Positions 8,915 through 20,616 of a DNA stretch of 64,000 bases are shown piece by piece. This DNA comes from Plasmopara viticola (lineage: Eukaryota; Oomycota; Peronosporomycetes; Peronosporales; Peronosporaceae). The position numbers and the translations under genes were made by a program. The stretch covers positions 496,001 to 560,000 of the forward strand of contig MBPM02000004.1 in NCBI GenBank assembly GCA_001695595.3. The letters are read 5' to 3'. Position 1 is the stretch's first letter; every line of letters starts with the position of its first letter. A model generated the notes under the pieces. The model saw nothing but the letters and a program-made list of their open reading frames with translations. It searched no databases and was not told where the DNA came from.

Positions 8915-11900
8915 CTCCCACTCACCGCTAATGCTGTGTGATTTTGTTGCTGACTCGGTCTTGATTTCGAAAATTTCGCGCAGATAATTCAGCATCTTGG
9001 TTCTAAGCGCCTTGGTTAGCCTATCTGCAAGCTGACTCTTCGTAACAATGTAGCCAATCTTGAGTAATTCATGCTGCACGTTCTCCCGAGTAAAGTGCTG
9101 TCTGAAGTCCACGTGCTTTGTACGTGCGTAGTAGCCCACGTTGTTTGCCAAAGCTATCGCACCTTAATTGTCTTCCCAAACCTGTGTGCCTTTAACGTGG
9201 TCGTGACCCACGTCCTTTAGCATTGCCCGCGTCCAGAGAACTTCTTGTGTGCATAAACTGAGAGCCATATACTCAGCTTGCGCTGAGCTCAGCGCAACTG
9301 TCCGCTGGTACTTCGACTTAAATAACACTGGTGCGCTTGCAATCATGACCATAATTCCCGAGACCGAGCGTCTGTCATCCGTGTTGCTGCCCCAATCTGC
9401 ATCCGAGTATGCTTTGACCGCAACGCTTCCACTTCCTCGGTAGACGGTACCGATTTGACCCGTGGTCTTCAGATACCGCACTATTCGAATTGCTGCACTC
9501 CAATGTTGTAGTCCTGGGTTCTCCTGAAAACGTGATAGCTGTGTCACCACGTAAGCAATATCAGGCCGAGTGCATGTCGATATGTACAGCAAGCATTCAA
9601 TCAAAGAGCGATAAGGCTTTGATCGCATTGTCGACCATCCCTCTTCCATTTTGGGTGACTGCTTTGACGACAGCTTCAGTCCTGATACGCATGGGTTTTC
9701 GACACTCTTGGCATCTTGTTGACCGAATCGCTTGACCACGTAATCGATGTAGCGAGTCTGTTTGATCATCAATATTCCAGCTGACCTGTCGCGATCAATT
9801 TCCATACCCAAAATAAATTCCACCTGACCAAGCTCCTTCATCTTGAAAGCATTCTTGAGTACTCCCGTTACTTGATTTAATTCTTTGCTGCTTCTTGGTG
9901 TGATAGTCATGTCATCTACATATACTCCAAAGAACGTAAGCAAAACCTTCTTTAGTGCTCTTGACATTAACACATTGATCTGCTCCGCAACTCTCAAAGC
10001 CATTTTTGACGGAGATACGATGTATTGTCTTGTTCCAGGTACTTGCTGTTTGCTGCAGCCCGTAAATAGCCTTGTTTAGATGACATATGTATCCTTGAGC
10101 ATTGTCGACACCAAGCGGAACTTCCACAAAAACGTTGTCCGTCAACACGATATTGAGAAAAGCCGTGTCGATGTCCAGCTGTTTCATTAAATAGTCGCAT
10201 TCAGCACATGCCGCGAGAATTATTCGGATCGAATTCATGTTAGCAATCGGGGAACATGTCTCGAAAAAGTCAACGCCATACTTCTGCTTGAAACCTTTCG
10301 CGACCAGTCGTGCCTTGTATTGCACGATAGCGCCATTCTGACCACGCTTTTTGGCAAATACCCATCGTGATCCAATTGTGCGTCCAGTCTTCCCTCGTGG
10401 CTGCAATGTCCACGTTTTATTCTCTTCGCGAGAGCGAAGCTCAGCATTCATTGCTTCACGCCATTTCACTGCATCGTCGCTTGCCATTGCTTGAGTATAG
10501 GTAGTCGGCGAGTCCGTATCATCGTCAGTATTCACGGCGTAGGCAAGAAAGGCTTCCGCAATTAGTCCATCTTCGTCAATCCTAGCACGCTTTATGGTCG
10601 GTGGGCCCTCTCTGCCTTCCGTTGACTCTCCGCCATCGAGTCGTTTCTTATCATTAGCACTGGCTCACGTCTTATTCGTGTTCGCTCCACTTCAGGCCGA
10701 AACACCAAACGGTCTTCTTGTTGCACTTGAAATGATTGATGATACTCCGTTAGCTCAAGCCTGTTTCGTTTAGGGCTCTCAGAAGGCATTAGCCGCTGTA
10801 CAACGGCGCTTGGCGTACGATCCACATCATCCATATCGATATCCTCGACTGTCTTTTCGCCAGCTCCCATGGGATCGTCCGGAACTGACTGTCGATCCAC
10901 TTGATGCTGAACATTGACTTCATCACCATCCTTCATTACTTGAACAATTGGTTCCGGCTTAAGCTCTTGCGTGTCGTAGATGCCGCCCACCTCACGCTCA
11001 TCCAACTTTACAGAGCGGGTCGCTTTAATCTTGGCATTCTCCAAGTCAAACACGCGATAGCCCTTGACATTCTCTGCATAGCCAAGAAACATATACTTGA
11101 AGCTCCTAGGATCCAGTTTGGTCCGTTTTACATCGTCATATGAGCGTAGCCTTGTGAACCAAATACGCGCAGGTGATCCATTCGAGGCTTCATCTTGAAA
11201 ATTAGCTGATACGGCGTGATGTCAGGATGGACCGTATTACTGGAGCGATCAACTGAAAAAACCGCCGTATTTACCGCTTCCGCCCACCATTCCGTCGAAA
11301 CGCTCTTGTAGTGTAACATGCTGCGGGCTTTCACCATAATTGTCCTATTCATACCCTCCGCCATTCCGTTCTGCTGCGGGCTGTATGGGACGGAGCACTG
11401 AGGTACAATGTCGTTCTCTTGACATATTCCAGCCATTTCCTTGTTTACAAACTCGATTCCGTTGTCGGATCGCAAACAACTTAGTCGTGTACCCCACTGG
11501 ATTTCGTATAACGTCAGAAACTCCTTGAACTTGCCAGCCACTTCACTCTTGCTCTTGATCAGATAAAGTGCAACATATCGTGAAAAGTCGTCCACAAACG
11601 TGAGAATGTATTTGGCACCACCCTTCGAGATAGTTCTCATTGGCCCCATGACATCTGTGTGAACACGCTCCAACACACGTGTCGTCTTTGTCATTGAACG
11701 AGACGGAAGCACTGTGACCGTCTGCTTGCCCAAACACCCGGCACACAATATTTTCACACTTTGCTTGATAATTGGGATACCATTCGTTAATCGCTATGTC
11801 CCGATCAGCGCATCCTTGCTGGGGTGCCCCATGCGTGCATGCCAAAGCTCCCACTGATTGTCAGCCCCGGAATATTCAACGAGTCATGCTTCTTCTTGTC

Positions 11901-13012
11901 CACAGTCAAGAAAATACGACTTCTCAAATTTTGTACCCGACGCAATTGTTTTGTTCTTAATTTAGATGACGCATGACGAACGCGAAAGTTCCACACTCAT
12001 GCCACGCTCTGCCAGCTTGTTAACTGACAGCAACCTTCTGTCGAGTCTGGGAATGTGCAGAACTTCAACCAAGCGAATCTTCATTCCGTTCAAACCAGTC
12101 AATTTTACCGTGCCGGCTCCTTTGACAAGCAACTTCTTCCCGTCTGCAATCGTAACTTCGATGCTAGCTTTCAGCCCTTGTAATCAAACAAGTCCTTCCT
12201 GTGTGGGGTCATGTGGGAAGTTGCTCCACTGTCAACCGGCCATCCTGATGACTTCCCTTCACCAACAGCAAACACCGCGTCGTCGCTGTTGAATCTTTTA
12301 CCGGCCGGGCAGTTCCACTTTATGTGTCCAAACTGGTCACAGTTGAAGCATTTGCCCTTAAATCCGCCGTTATTGCGTGGAGGACCACTGTTTCGTCCAT
12401 CGTCCCGTCCACCTTTAAATCTTCTAGCAATTCCATTTACTCGAAACGCTTTCTCTGTAGCTTCTTTCCTCTGCAGCTTCTCTGACTCTTTGAGCAGCTT
12501 TTTCTTGCCTTCTATCAACAAAATGTCCCTTGCATTTTCCACAATCGACGAAATCAAGTCGTACTCCGAAGGTAGACTGCTGAGGAGTATCACCAGCTGG
12601 TGTGACTCATCAATTTGCTCTTCCGTAGTCTGTAGTCCCACTACTAGCTCGTCAAAAGAGTCCAGATGCTCTGCCATGCTTATTCCACATTCCATCTTGA
12701 ACTCATGTAGTCGACGAGTCATCACAACACGATTGTGAAGAGTCGAGCGTTTGTAGAAATCGCGGAGGTTCCCCACGCCTCCATAGCACGCAAAGCCGAC
12801 CGAATTTTGGTCTGGTGCTGGATCTCAACGCTTTGAGCAATGCTGCCTAGCGCCTTGGCATCTTTAAGAAGCCACGCCTACGTGACGTCCTTCTCTTCCT
12901 TGACGGCCATGATGTGTCCCAGTACACCCTTTCGCGCCAGAGTCATCCTCATGTTGAGCTCTTAGTGGTAATAGTCACCACTTCCTAGGGGGACTTCGGT
13001 GCGCTTGTTCAT
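8909..13012 (-). pseudogene. gag-pol of copia A
   Basis: The gag ATG is at 13012, but a TAA at 12962-12964 stops it after 16 codons. Later parts are readable in pieces: gag with zinc knuckle CFNCDQFGHIKWNC and protease DSGATSHMT (12171-12776), integrase with HTDVMGP, RSDNG and NGMAEGMNR (11128-11757), a linker (10592-11092), the first RT half (9912-10535), then a frameshift into the RT half with YVDD and RNase H (9164-10003), a TAA at 9164-9166, and the tail (8909-9163). The RT frameshift and the RNase H stop are also present in B and C. Unlike B and C, the zinc knuckle and protease are in normal orientation. Confidence 0.88.
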
Positions 13013-13050
13013 ATTGGGCGAGAACGTTGCTTGAGAAGGAAGGCTTCTTG

Positions 13051-13062
13051 CGGCTGTTAACC
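13051..13062 (-). promoter_or_regulatory. Primer-binding site of copia A, half-tRNA-Asn type
   Basis: On the minus strand GGTTAACAGCCG follows the 5' LTR directly. It is the exact reverse complement of CGGCTGTTAACC, the anticodon arm of eukaryotic tRNA-Asn (GTT). It starts at the same tRNA position as the tRNA-Met match in D/E. Confidence 0.55.
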
Positions 13063-13209
13063 TGTTGAGTAGAAAGTAAAAACCGAAGTGAATATATTTT
13101 ATCTAGACCAATAAACGGCTACCATATGTAATTACTAACTGTGACGTGCTTGTAAATATTGTGACGCCATCCGGCTGTTCAACATGCATTCAGCGGTTTA
13201 ATTATAACA
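13063..13209 (-). repeat. 5' LTR of copia A
   Basis: 147 bp, bounded on the plus strand by TGTTGAGTAG and ATTATAACA. It is base-for-base identical to the right LTR of B (18903-19049), including ATATATTTT and GTGCTTGTAAATATT, which C lacks. Confidence 0.9.
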
Positions 13210-14630
13210 GCGCCAACGTTTTAGGAGCCGAGATCTAACGGCCAATGATTCGTCTAGTATGCCGCAAAGAGGAACAAGAATGTCATGTATGCAAAAGCCA
13301 GCCGACTGTAATAGAGCTATGTTCGATCGAGTCTCAGAAAGTCATCAAAACTTAGGTCCAAAGAGCTTTGAGCTATATGATACAGATTTTCCTTCCAAGT
13401 CTAGCTTACTGAGTGTAGAGAAAAGATGATCTTGGGAGTCCTTATTGACTCCGTGTATACTTTATACTGAAAAAAAGCCATTTAAATGTGAAAGCACTCA
13501 GAGCGCATCCTTTTTCATATTTTTAATTCTCATAGCGAAAGGAACGAGTGTTATTGGACCTCGGCGCTTATTGCATAGCCTAGGGTGTCTCGTCCGAGAC
13601 GAAGAAGGCATTAAATTGCCTTCAATCGGCGATAGCGCTTGGCTATATACACTGCAAAGGTAAGATTGGGTAACTATCAAATCTTGGCTATTCAGAGGCT
13701 TTTAACGCCAAAAACATCGAAGAAACGGTGATGACAAAGCCAGAAGAAGAGACCAAGTTTTCGTCATTTTTGAATGCAACGGTCTTACAAGTCATTAAAA
13801 GAACGCTTGATATCCCTGATTGTTTAAAATACATCGAATCTGAATAATCCTACGGAGTAGATATATTAGGTTGCAGTCCCGACCATGGCGCCTCCATCAA
13901 ACAGTTGTTCTTAAAGTTTGTCTGAATCTGGTAGGCAAATACTGTGCGATGCATTTGTGGACTTACATAAATGAAGTTTGACTAGGACCCGCCTTCGGCG
14001 TCTACTGCATCAAGGTGCCTGTTGTGAAATTTACTTACACTGCGTGCTACGGCAGTGGGCTTAAGTAAGACATCATTGACACATTCTGAAATGCATAACA
14101 CAAGTCATGTTGGCTCAGGAAAATTGGCCCTTTCGTTTCTGTGCGAGATAGAAGATACGAGTGGCACATCGTAACATTTGTAATAGATTAAATGACCACC
14201 ACCTGACACAGATGTCGTTTCTAGCTGCAAATAAAATTGTGGGAGGTGCAATGTGAACTGTACTTGACTTAGTTCACAGCCTTTTTTTTCAAAGCAGTGC
14301 CGACTGTAAGCAGAACATTAAGCGTACAGTCGGGCACACTTTCAAGGCATTCAAGACGTTTAACAAACTGTTGACGCAATTCTTTAGGTCCCGCTGGGCG
14401 TATCGACAACCATTTTCGAGTACCTTTTCGTCCGAAAGTATGCGGAGCATGAACAGACGAATGTGGTAGCAATATTGTGTACCTACAGATGGTGCTCAAC
14501 TTCATGCAAGCAAGATAGCTTTACTTAATGTATGGTTGGTGCGGAAAGTTTTCCTCTATTGAGTGCTTCATCGACAGGACCATAAGACAGACCATACTAG
14601 GAAGCAAGACCAACTAAATTTCTTGGTTAC
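13210..14630 (+). repeat. Spacer 1 between copia A and copia B
   Basis: Matches spacer 2 (19050-20470) with four differences noticed, and matches 42290-43600 in diverged form (both have TTTTAGGAGCCGAGAT, CGATCGAGTCTCAG and CCAAGTCTAGCTT). It holds no gene I can support. Because the 42-kb counterpart leads into a gypsy RNase H remnant, this may be upstream sequence of the same decayed element. Confidence 0.7.
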
Positions 14631-14776
14631 TGCTGAGTAGAAAGTAAAAACCGAAGTGAACAAATTTATCTAGACCAATGAACGCCTACCATATGTAATT
14701 ACTAACTGTGAAGTACTTGTAAATACTGTGACGCCATCCGCCTGTTCAACATGCATTCAGCGGTGTAATTTTAACA
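14631..14776 (-). repeat. 3' LTR of copia B
   Basis: 146 bp, starting TGCTGAGTAG and ending ATTTTAACA on the plus strand. Same as the left LTR of C (20471-20616) as far as read. The polypurine tract is at 14777-14788. Confidence 0.9.
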
Positions 14777-17700
14777 CTCCCACTCACCGCTAATGCTGTG
14801 TGTCCTGGAGGTTTTGCGCAGATACCTCAGCATCTTGGTTCCAAGCGCCTTGGTTAGCATATCTGCAAGCTGACTCTTCGTAACAATGTAGCCAATCTTG
14901 AGTAATTCATGCTGCACGTTCTCCCGGGTAAAGTGCTGTCTGATATCCACGTGCTTTGTACGTGCGTAGTAGCCCGCGTTGTTTGCCAAAGCTATCGCAC
15001 CTTAAATGCCTTCAAAAAGCTGTGTGCCTTCAACGTGGTCGTGCCCCATGTCCTTTAGCATTGCCCGCGTCCAGAGAACTTCTTGTGTGCATAAACTGAG
15101 AGCCATATACTCAGCTTCCGCTGAGCTCAGCGCAACTGTCCGCTGGTACTTCGACTTAAATAACACTGGTGCGCTTGCAGTCATGACCATAATACCCGAG
15201 ACCAAGCGTCTGTCATCCGTGTTGCTGCCCCAATCTGCATCCGAGTATGCTTTGACCGCAACGCTTCCACTTCCTCGGTAGACGGTACCGATTTGACCCG
15301 TGGTCTTCAGATACCGCACTATTCGAATTGCTGCACTCCAATGTTGTAGTCCTGGGTTCTCCTGAAAACGTGATAGCTGTGTCACCACGTAAGCAATATC
15401 AGGCCGAGTGCATGTCGATATGTACAGCAAGCATTCAATCAAAGAGCGATAAGGCTTTGATCGCATTGTCGACCATCCCTCTTCCATTTTGGGTGACTGC
15501 TTTGACGACAGCTTCAGTCCTGATACGCATGGGTTTTCGACACTCTTGGCATCTTGTTGACCGAATCGCTTGACCACGTAATCGATGTAGCGAGTCTGTT
15601 TGATCATCAATATTCCAGCTGACCTGTCGCGATCAATTTCCATACCCAAAATAAATTCCACCTGACCAAGCTCCTTCATCTTGAAAGCATTCTTGAGTAC
15701 TCCCGTTACTTGATTTAATTCTTTGCTGCTTCTTGGTGTGATAGTCATGTCATCTACATATACTCCAAAGAACGTAAGCAAAACCTTCTTTAGTGCTCTT
15801 GACATTAACACATTGATCTGCTCCGCAACTCTCAAAGCCATTTTTGACGGAGATACGATGTATTGTCTTGTTCCAGGTACTTGCTGTTTGCTGCAGCCCG
15901 TAAATAGCCTTGTTTAGATGACATATGTATCCTTGAGCATTGTCGACACCAAGCGGAACTTCCACAAAAACGTTGTCCGTCAACACGATATTGAGAAAAG
16001 CCGTGTCGATGTCCAGCTGTTTCATTAAATAGTCGCATTCAGCACATGCCGCGAGAATTATTCGGATCGAATTCATGTTAGCAATCGGGGAACATGTCTC
16101 GAAAAATTCAACGCCATCCTTCTGCTTGAAACCTTTCGCGACCAGTCGTGCCTTGTATCGCACGATAGCGCCATTCTGATCACGCTTTTTGGCAAATACC
16201 CATCGTGATCCAATCGTGCGTCCAATCTTCCCTCGTGGCTGCAATGTCCACGTTTTATTCTCTTCGCGAGAGCGAAGCTCAGCATTCATTGCTTCACGCC
16301 ATTTCACTGCATCGTCGCTTGCCATTGCTTGAGTAAAGGTAGTCGGCGAGTCCGTATCATCGTCAGTATTCACGGCGTAGGCAAGAAAGGCTTCCGCAAT
16401 TAGTCCATCTTCGTCAATCCTAGCACGCTTTATGGTCGGTGGACCCTCTCTGCCTTCCGTTGACTCTCCACCATCGAGTCGTTTCTTATCATTAGCACTG
16501 GCTCACGTCTTATTCGTGTTCGCTCCACTTCAGGCCGAAACACCAAACGGTCTTCTTGTTGCACTTGAAATGATTGATGATACTCCGTTAGCTCAAGCCT
16601 GTTTCGTTCAGGGCTCTCAGAAGGCATTAGCCGCTGTACAACGGCGCTTGGTGTACGATCCACATCATCCATATCGATATCCTCGACTGTCTCTTCACCA
16701 GCTCCCATGGGATCGTCCGGAACTGACTGTCGATCCACTTGATGCTGAACATTGACTTCATCACCATCCTTCATTACTTGAACAATTAATTCCGGCTTAA
16801 GCTCTTGCGTGTCGTAGATGCCGCCCACCTCACGCTCATCCAACTTTACAGAGCGGGTCGCTTTAATCTTGGCATTCTCCAAGTCAAACACGCGATAGCC
16901 CTTGACATTCTCTGCATAGCCAAGAAACATACACTTGAAGCTCCTGGGTTCCAGTTTGGTCCGTTTTACATCGTCATATGAGCGTAGCCTTGCGAATCAA
17001 ATACGCGCAGGTGATCCATTCGAGGCCTTATCTTGAAAATTAGCTGATACGGCGTGATGTCAGGATGGACCGTATTGCTGGAGCGATCAACTAAAAAAAC
17101 CGCCGTATTTACCGCTTCCGCCCACCATTCCGTCGAAACGCTCTTGTAGTGTAACATGCTGCGGGCTTTCACCATAACTGTCCTATTCATACCCTCCGCC
17201 ACACCGTTCTGCCGCGGGCTGTATGGAACGGAACGCTGGTGTACAATGTCGTTCTCTTGACATATTCCAGCCATCTTCTTGCTTACGAACTCGGTCCGTT
17301 GTCGGATCGCAAACATCTTAGTCGTGTACCCCACTGGATTTCGTATAACGTCAGAAATTCCTTGAACTTGCCAGCCACTTCACTCTTGCTCTTGATCAGA
17401 TAAAGTGCAGCATATCGTGAAAAGTCACCCACAAACGTGAGAATGTATTTGGCACCACTCTTCGAGATAGTTCTCGTTGGCCCCATGACATCTGCGTGGA
17501 CACGCTCCAACACACGTGTCGTCTTTGCCATTGAATGAGACGGAAGCACCGTGACCGTCTGCTTGCCCATAAACACCCGGCACACAAAATTTCCACACTT
17601 TGCTTGATGATTGGGATACCATTCTTTAATCGCTGTGTCCTGATCAGCGCATCCTTGCTGGGGTGCCCCATGCGTGCATGCCAAAGCTCCCACTGATTGT

Positions 17701-18852
17701 CAGCCCCGGAATATTCAACGAGTCATGCTTCTTCTTGTTCACAGTCAAGAAAATACGACTTTTCAAATTTTGTACCTTACGCAATTGCTTTTTTCGTATT
17801 CCAGATTGGACACATGAAGCGGAACTGCCCGGCCGGTAAAAGATTCAACAGCGACGACACGGTGTTTGCTGTTGGTGAAGGGAAGTCATCAGGATGGCTA
17901 ATTGACAGTGGAGCAACTTCCCACAAGACCCCACACAGGAAGGACTTGTTTGATTACAAGGGCCTGAAAGCTAGCATCGAAGTTACGATTGCAGACGGGA
18001 AGAAGTTGCTTGTCAAAGGAGCCGGCACGGTAAAATTGACTGGTTTGAACGGAATGAAGATTCGCATGGTTGAAGTTCTGCACATTCCCAGACTCGACAG
18101 AAGGTTGCTGTCAGTCGGCAAGCTGGCAGAGCGTGGCATGAGTGTGGAATTGTCGCGTTCGTCATGCGTCATCTGGTCACAGTTGAAGCACTTGCCCTTA
18201 AATCCGCCGTTATTGCGTGAAGGACCACTCTTTCGTCCATTGTCCCGTCCACCTTTAAATCTTCTAGCAATTCCATTTACTCGAAACGCTTTCTCTGTAG
18301 CTTCTTTCCTCTGCAGCTTCTCTGACTCTTTGAGCAGCTTTATCTTGACTTCTATCAACAAAATGTCCCTTGCATTTTCCACAATCGACGAAATCAAGTC
18401 GTACTCCGAAGGTAGACTGCTGAGAAGTACCACCAGCTGGCGTGACTCATCAATTTGCTCTTCCGTAGTCTGTAGTCCCACTACTAGCTCGTCAAAAGAG
18501 TCCAGATGCTCTGCCATGCTTATTCCACTTTCCATCTTGAACTCATGTAGTCGACGAGTCATCACAACACGATTGTGAAGAGTCGAGCGATTGTAGAAAT
18601 CGCGGAGGGTTCCCCACGCCTCCATAGCACGCATAGCCGACCGAATTTTGGTCTGGTGCTGGATCTCAACGCCTTGAGCAATGCTGCCTAGCCCTTGGCA
18701 TCTTTAAGAAGCCACGCCTCCGTGACGTCCTTCTCTTCCTTGACGGCCATGATGTGTTCCAGGAGAACCTTCCGCGCCAGGGTCATCCTCATGCTGAACT
18801 CCCAGTCGTAATAGTTACCACTTTCTAGGAGGACTTCGGTGCGCTTGTTCAT
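14771..18852 (-). pseudogene. gag-pol of copia B with inverted zinc-knuckle/protease segment
   Basis: The gag ATG at 18852 opens MNKRTEVLLESGNYYDWEF, but one base is lost near 18690 compared with A, shifting the frame. Gag resumes at 18634. Bases 17805-18172 are inverted, so the zinc-knuckle residues, protease DSGATSH and following linker read on the plus strand inside a chimaeric 293-codon frame (17697-18578). The integrase is split by a frameshift near 17300 (RSDNGPSS versus the following TEFVSKKM). The RT halves (15750-16373 and 15002-15841) carry the same frameshift as A, and RNase H the same TAA. The copy cannot be autonomous. Confidence 0.88.
17805..18172 (+). repeat. Inverted segment inside copia B
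   Basis: About 368 bp whose reverse complement equals the corresponding part of copia A (about 11965-12330). The borders show CCAG at 17801-17804 and its complement CTGG at 18173-18176, a short inverted homology that makes the exact breakpoints ambiguous by four bases. Confidence 0.85.
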
Positions 18853-18890
18853 ATTGGGCGAGAACGTTGCTTGAGAAGGAAGGCTTCTTG

Positions 18891-18902
18891 CGGCTGTTAA
18901 CC
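18891..18902 (-). promoter_or_regulatory. Primer-binding site of copia B, half-tRNA-Asn type
   Basis: GGTTAACAGCCG on the minus strand, the A-type version, next to the 5' LTR. Confidence 0.55.
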
Positions 18903-19049
18903 TGTTGAGTAGAAAGTAAAAACCGAAGTGAATATATTTTATCTAGACCAATAAACGGCTACCATATGTAATTACTAACTGTGACGTGCTTGTAAATATT
19001 GTGACGCCATCCGGCTGTTCAACATGCATTCAGCGGTTTAATTATAACA
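18903..19049 (-). repeat. 5' LTR of copia B
   Basis: 147 bp, identical to the 5' LTR of A and unlike the 5' LTR of C (24732-24878). Confidence 0.9.
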
Positions 19050-20470
19050 GCGCCAACGTTTTAGGAGCCGAGATCTAACGGCCAATGATTCGTCTAGTAT
19101 GCCGCAAAGAGGAACAAGAATGTCATGTATGCAAAAGCCAGCCGACTGTAATAGAGCTATGTTCGATCGAGTCTCAGAAAGTCATCAAAACTTAGGTCCA
19201 AAGAGCTTTGAGCTATATGATACAGATTTTCCTTCCAAGTCTAGCTTACTGAGTGTAGAGAAAAGATGATCTTGGGAGTCCTTATTGACTCCGTGTATAC
19301 TTTATACTGAAAGAAAGCCATTTAAATGTGAAAGCACTCAGAGCGCATCCTTTTTCATATTTTTAATTCTCATAGCGAAAGGAACGAGTGTTATTGGACC
19401 TCGGCGCTTATTGCATAGCCTAGGGTGTCTCGTCCGAGACGAAGAAGGCATTAAATTGCCTTCAATCGGCGATAGCGCTTGGCTATATACACTGCAAAGG
19501 TAAGATTGGGTAACTATCAAATCTTGGCTATTCAGAGGCTTTAAACGCCAAAAACATCGAAGAAACGGTGATGACAAAGCCAGAAGAAGAGACCAAGTTT
19601 TCGTCATTTTTGAATGCAACGGTCTTACAAGTCATTAAAAGAACGCTTGATATCCCTGATTGTTTAAAATACATCGAATCTGAATAATCCTACGGAGTAG
19701 ATATATTAGGTTGCAGTCCCGACCATGGCGCCTCCATCAAACAGTTGTTCTTAAAGTTTGTCTGAATCTGGTAGGCAAATACTGTGCGATGCATTTGTGG
19801 ACTTACATAAATGAAGTTTGACTAGGACCCGCCTTCGGCGTCTACTGCATCAAGGTGCCTGTTGTGAAATTTACTTACACTGCGTGCTACGGCAGTGGGC
19901 TTAAGTAAGACATCATTGACACATTCTGAAATGCATAACACAAGTCATGTTGGCTCAGGAAAATTGGCCCTTTCGTTTCTGTGCGAGATAGAAGATACGA
20001 GTGGCACATCGTAACATTTGTAATAGATTAAATGACCACCACCTGACACAGATGTCGTTTCTAGCTGCAAATAAAATTGTGGGAGGTGCAATGTGAACTG
20101 TACTTGACTTAGTTCACAGCCTTTTTTTTCAAAGCAGTGCCGACTGTAAGCAGAACATTAAGCGTACAGTCGGGCACACTTTCGAGGCATTCAAGACGTT
20201 TAACAAACTGTTGACGCAATTCTTTAGGTCCCGCTGGGCGTATCGACAACCATTTTCGAGTACCTTTTCGTCCGAAAGTATGCGGAGCATGAACAGACGA
20301 ATGTGGTAGCAATATTGTGTACCTACAAATGGTGCTCAACTTCATGCAAGCAAGATAGCTTTACTTAATGTATGGTTGGTGCGGAAAGTTTTCCTCTATT
20401 GAGTGCTTCATCGACAGGACCATAAGACAGACCATACTAGGAAGCAAGACCAACTAAATTTCTTGGTTAC
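19050..20470 (+). repeat. Spacer 2 between copia B and copia C
   Basis: Copy of spacer 1. Differences noticed: A to G near 19313, T to A near 19542, A to G near 20184 and G to A near 20327. No gene supported. Confidence 0.7.
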
Positions 20471-20616
20471 TGCTGAGTAGAAAGTAAAAACCGAAGTGAA
20501 CAAATTTATCTAGACCAATGAACGCCTACCATATGTAATTACTAACTGTGAAGTACTTGTAAATACTGTGACGCCATCCGCCTGTTCAACATGCATTCAG
20601 CGGTGTAATTTTAACA
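20471..20616 (-). repeat. 3' LTR of copia C
   Basis: 146 bp, TGCTGAGTAG...ATTTTAACA on the plus strand. The polypurine tract is at 20617-20628. Confidence 0.9.

Larger units (their letters stand above)
8785..13209 (-). mobile_element. Ty1/copia retrotransposon A (3' LTR truncated)
   Basis: Minus-strand element with a complete 147-bp 5' LTR at 13063-13209 and a 3' LTR at 8785-8914 that lacks its outer end. The copia order of gag, protease, integrase, RT and RNase H reads from right to left. It is a different family from D/E. Its right flank (GCGCCAACG) is repeated exactly to the right of B. No target duplication can be tested because the left end is lost. Confidence 0.9.
13003..18842. repeat. 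Tandem unit 1 (5,840 bp): end of A, spacer 1, most of B
   Basis: The stretch repeats at 18843-24682 with a constant offset of 5,840 bases. By eye the two units differ by only about 20 substitutions. The unit boundary is set by the crossover inferred in the leader of B. Confidence 0.85.
14631..19049 (-). mobile_element. Ty1/copia retrotransposon B, a C/A recombinant
   Basis: Minus-strand element with LTRs at 14631-14776 (3') and 18903-19049 (5'). From the left end to about 18830 it follows C, including C's internal inversion. From 18843 on it follows A, including GGGCGAGAACGTTGC, which C lacks, and A's exact LTR and right flank. The outer flanks are GTTAC on the left and GCGCC on the right, so there is no target duplication, as expected for a recombination product. 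Confidence 0.88.

Noticed and set aside
9164..9166. Reassigned TAA codon (Gln) in this organism
   Set aside because: Tempting because the TAA replaces an expected CAA in all three copia copies, but host genes show no in-frame TAA and the copies carry other lesions.
13210..14630. CRISPR-like or other programmed array suggested by the regular 5.84-kb period
   Set aside because: Only two full units, explained by recombination between copia elements.
17697..18578. 293-codon plus-strand frame in copia B (and 23537-24418 in C)
   Set aside because: It is created by the inverted segment plus the antisense strand of gag; not a separate gene.
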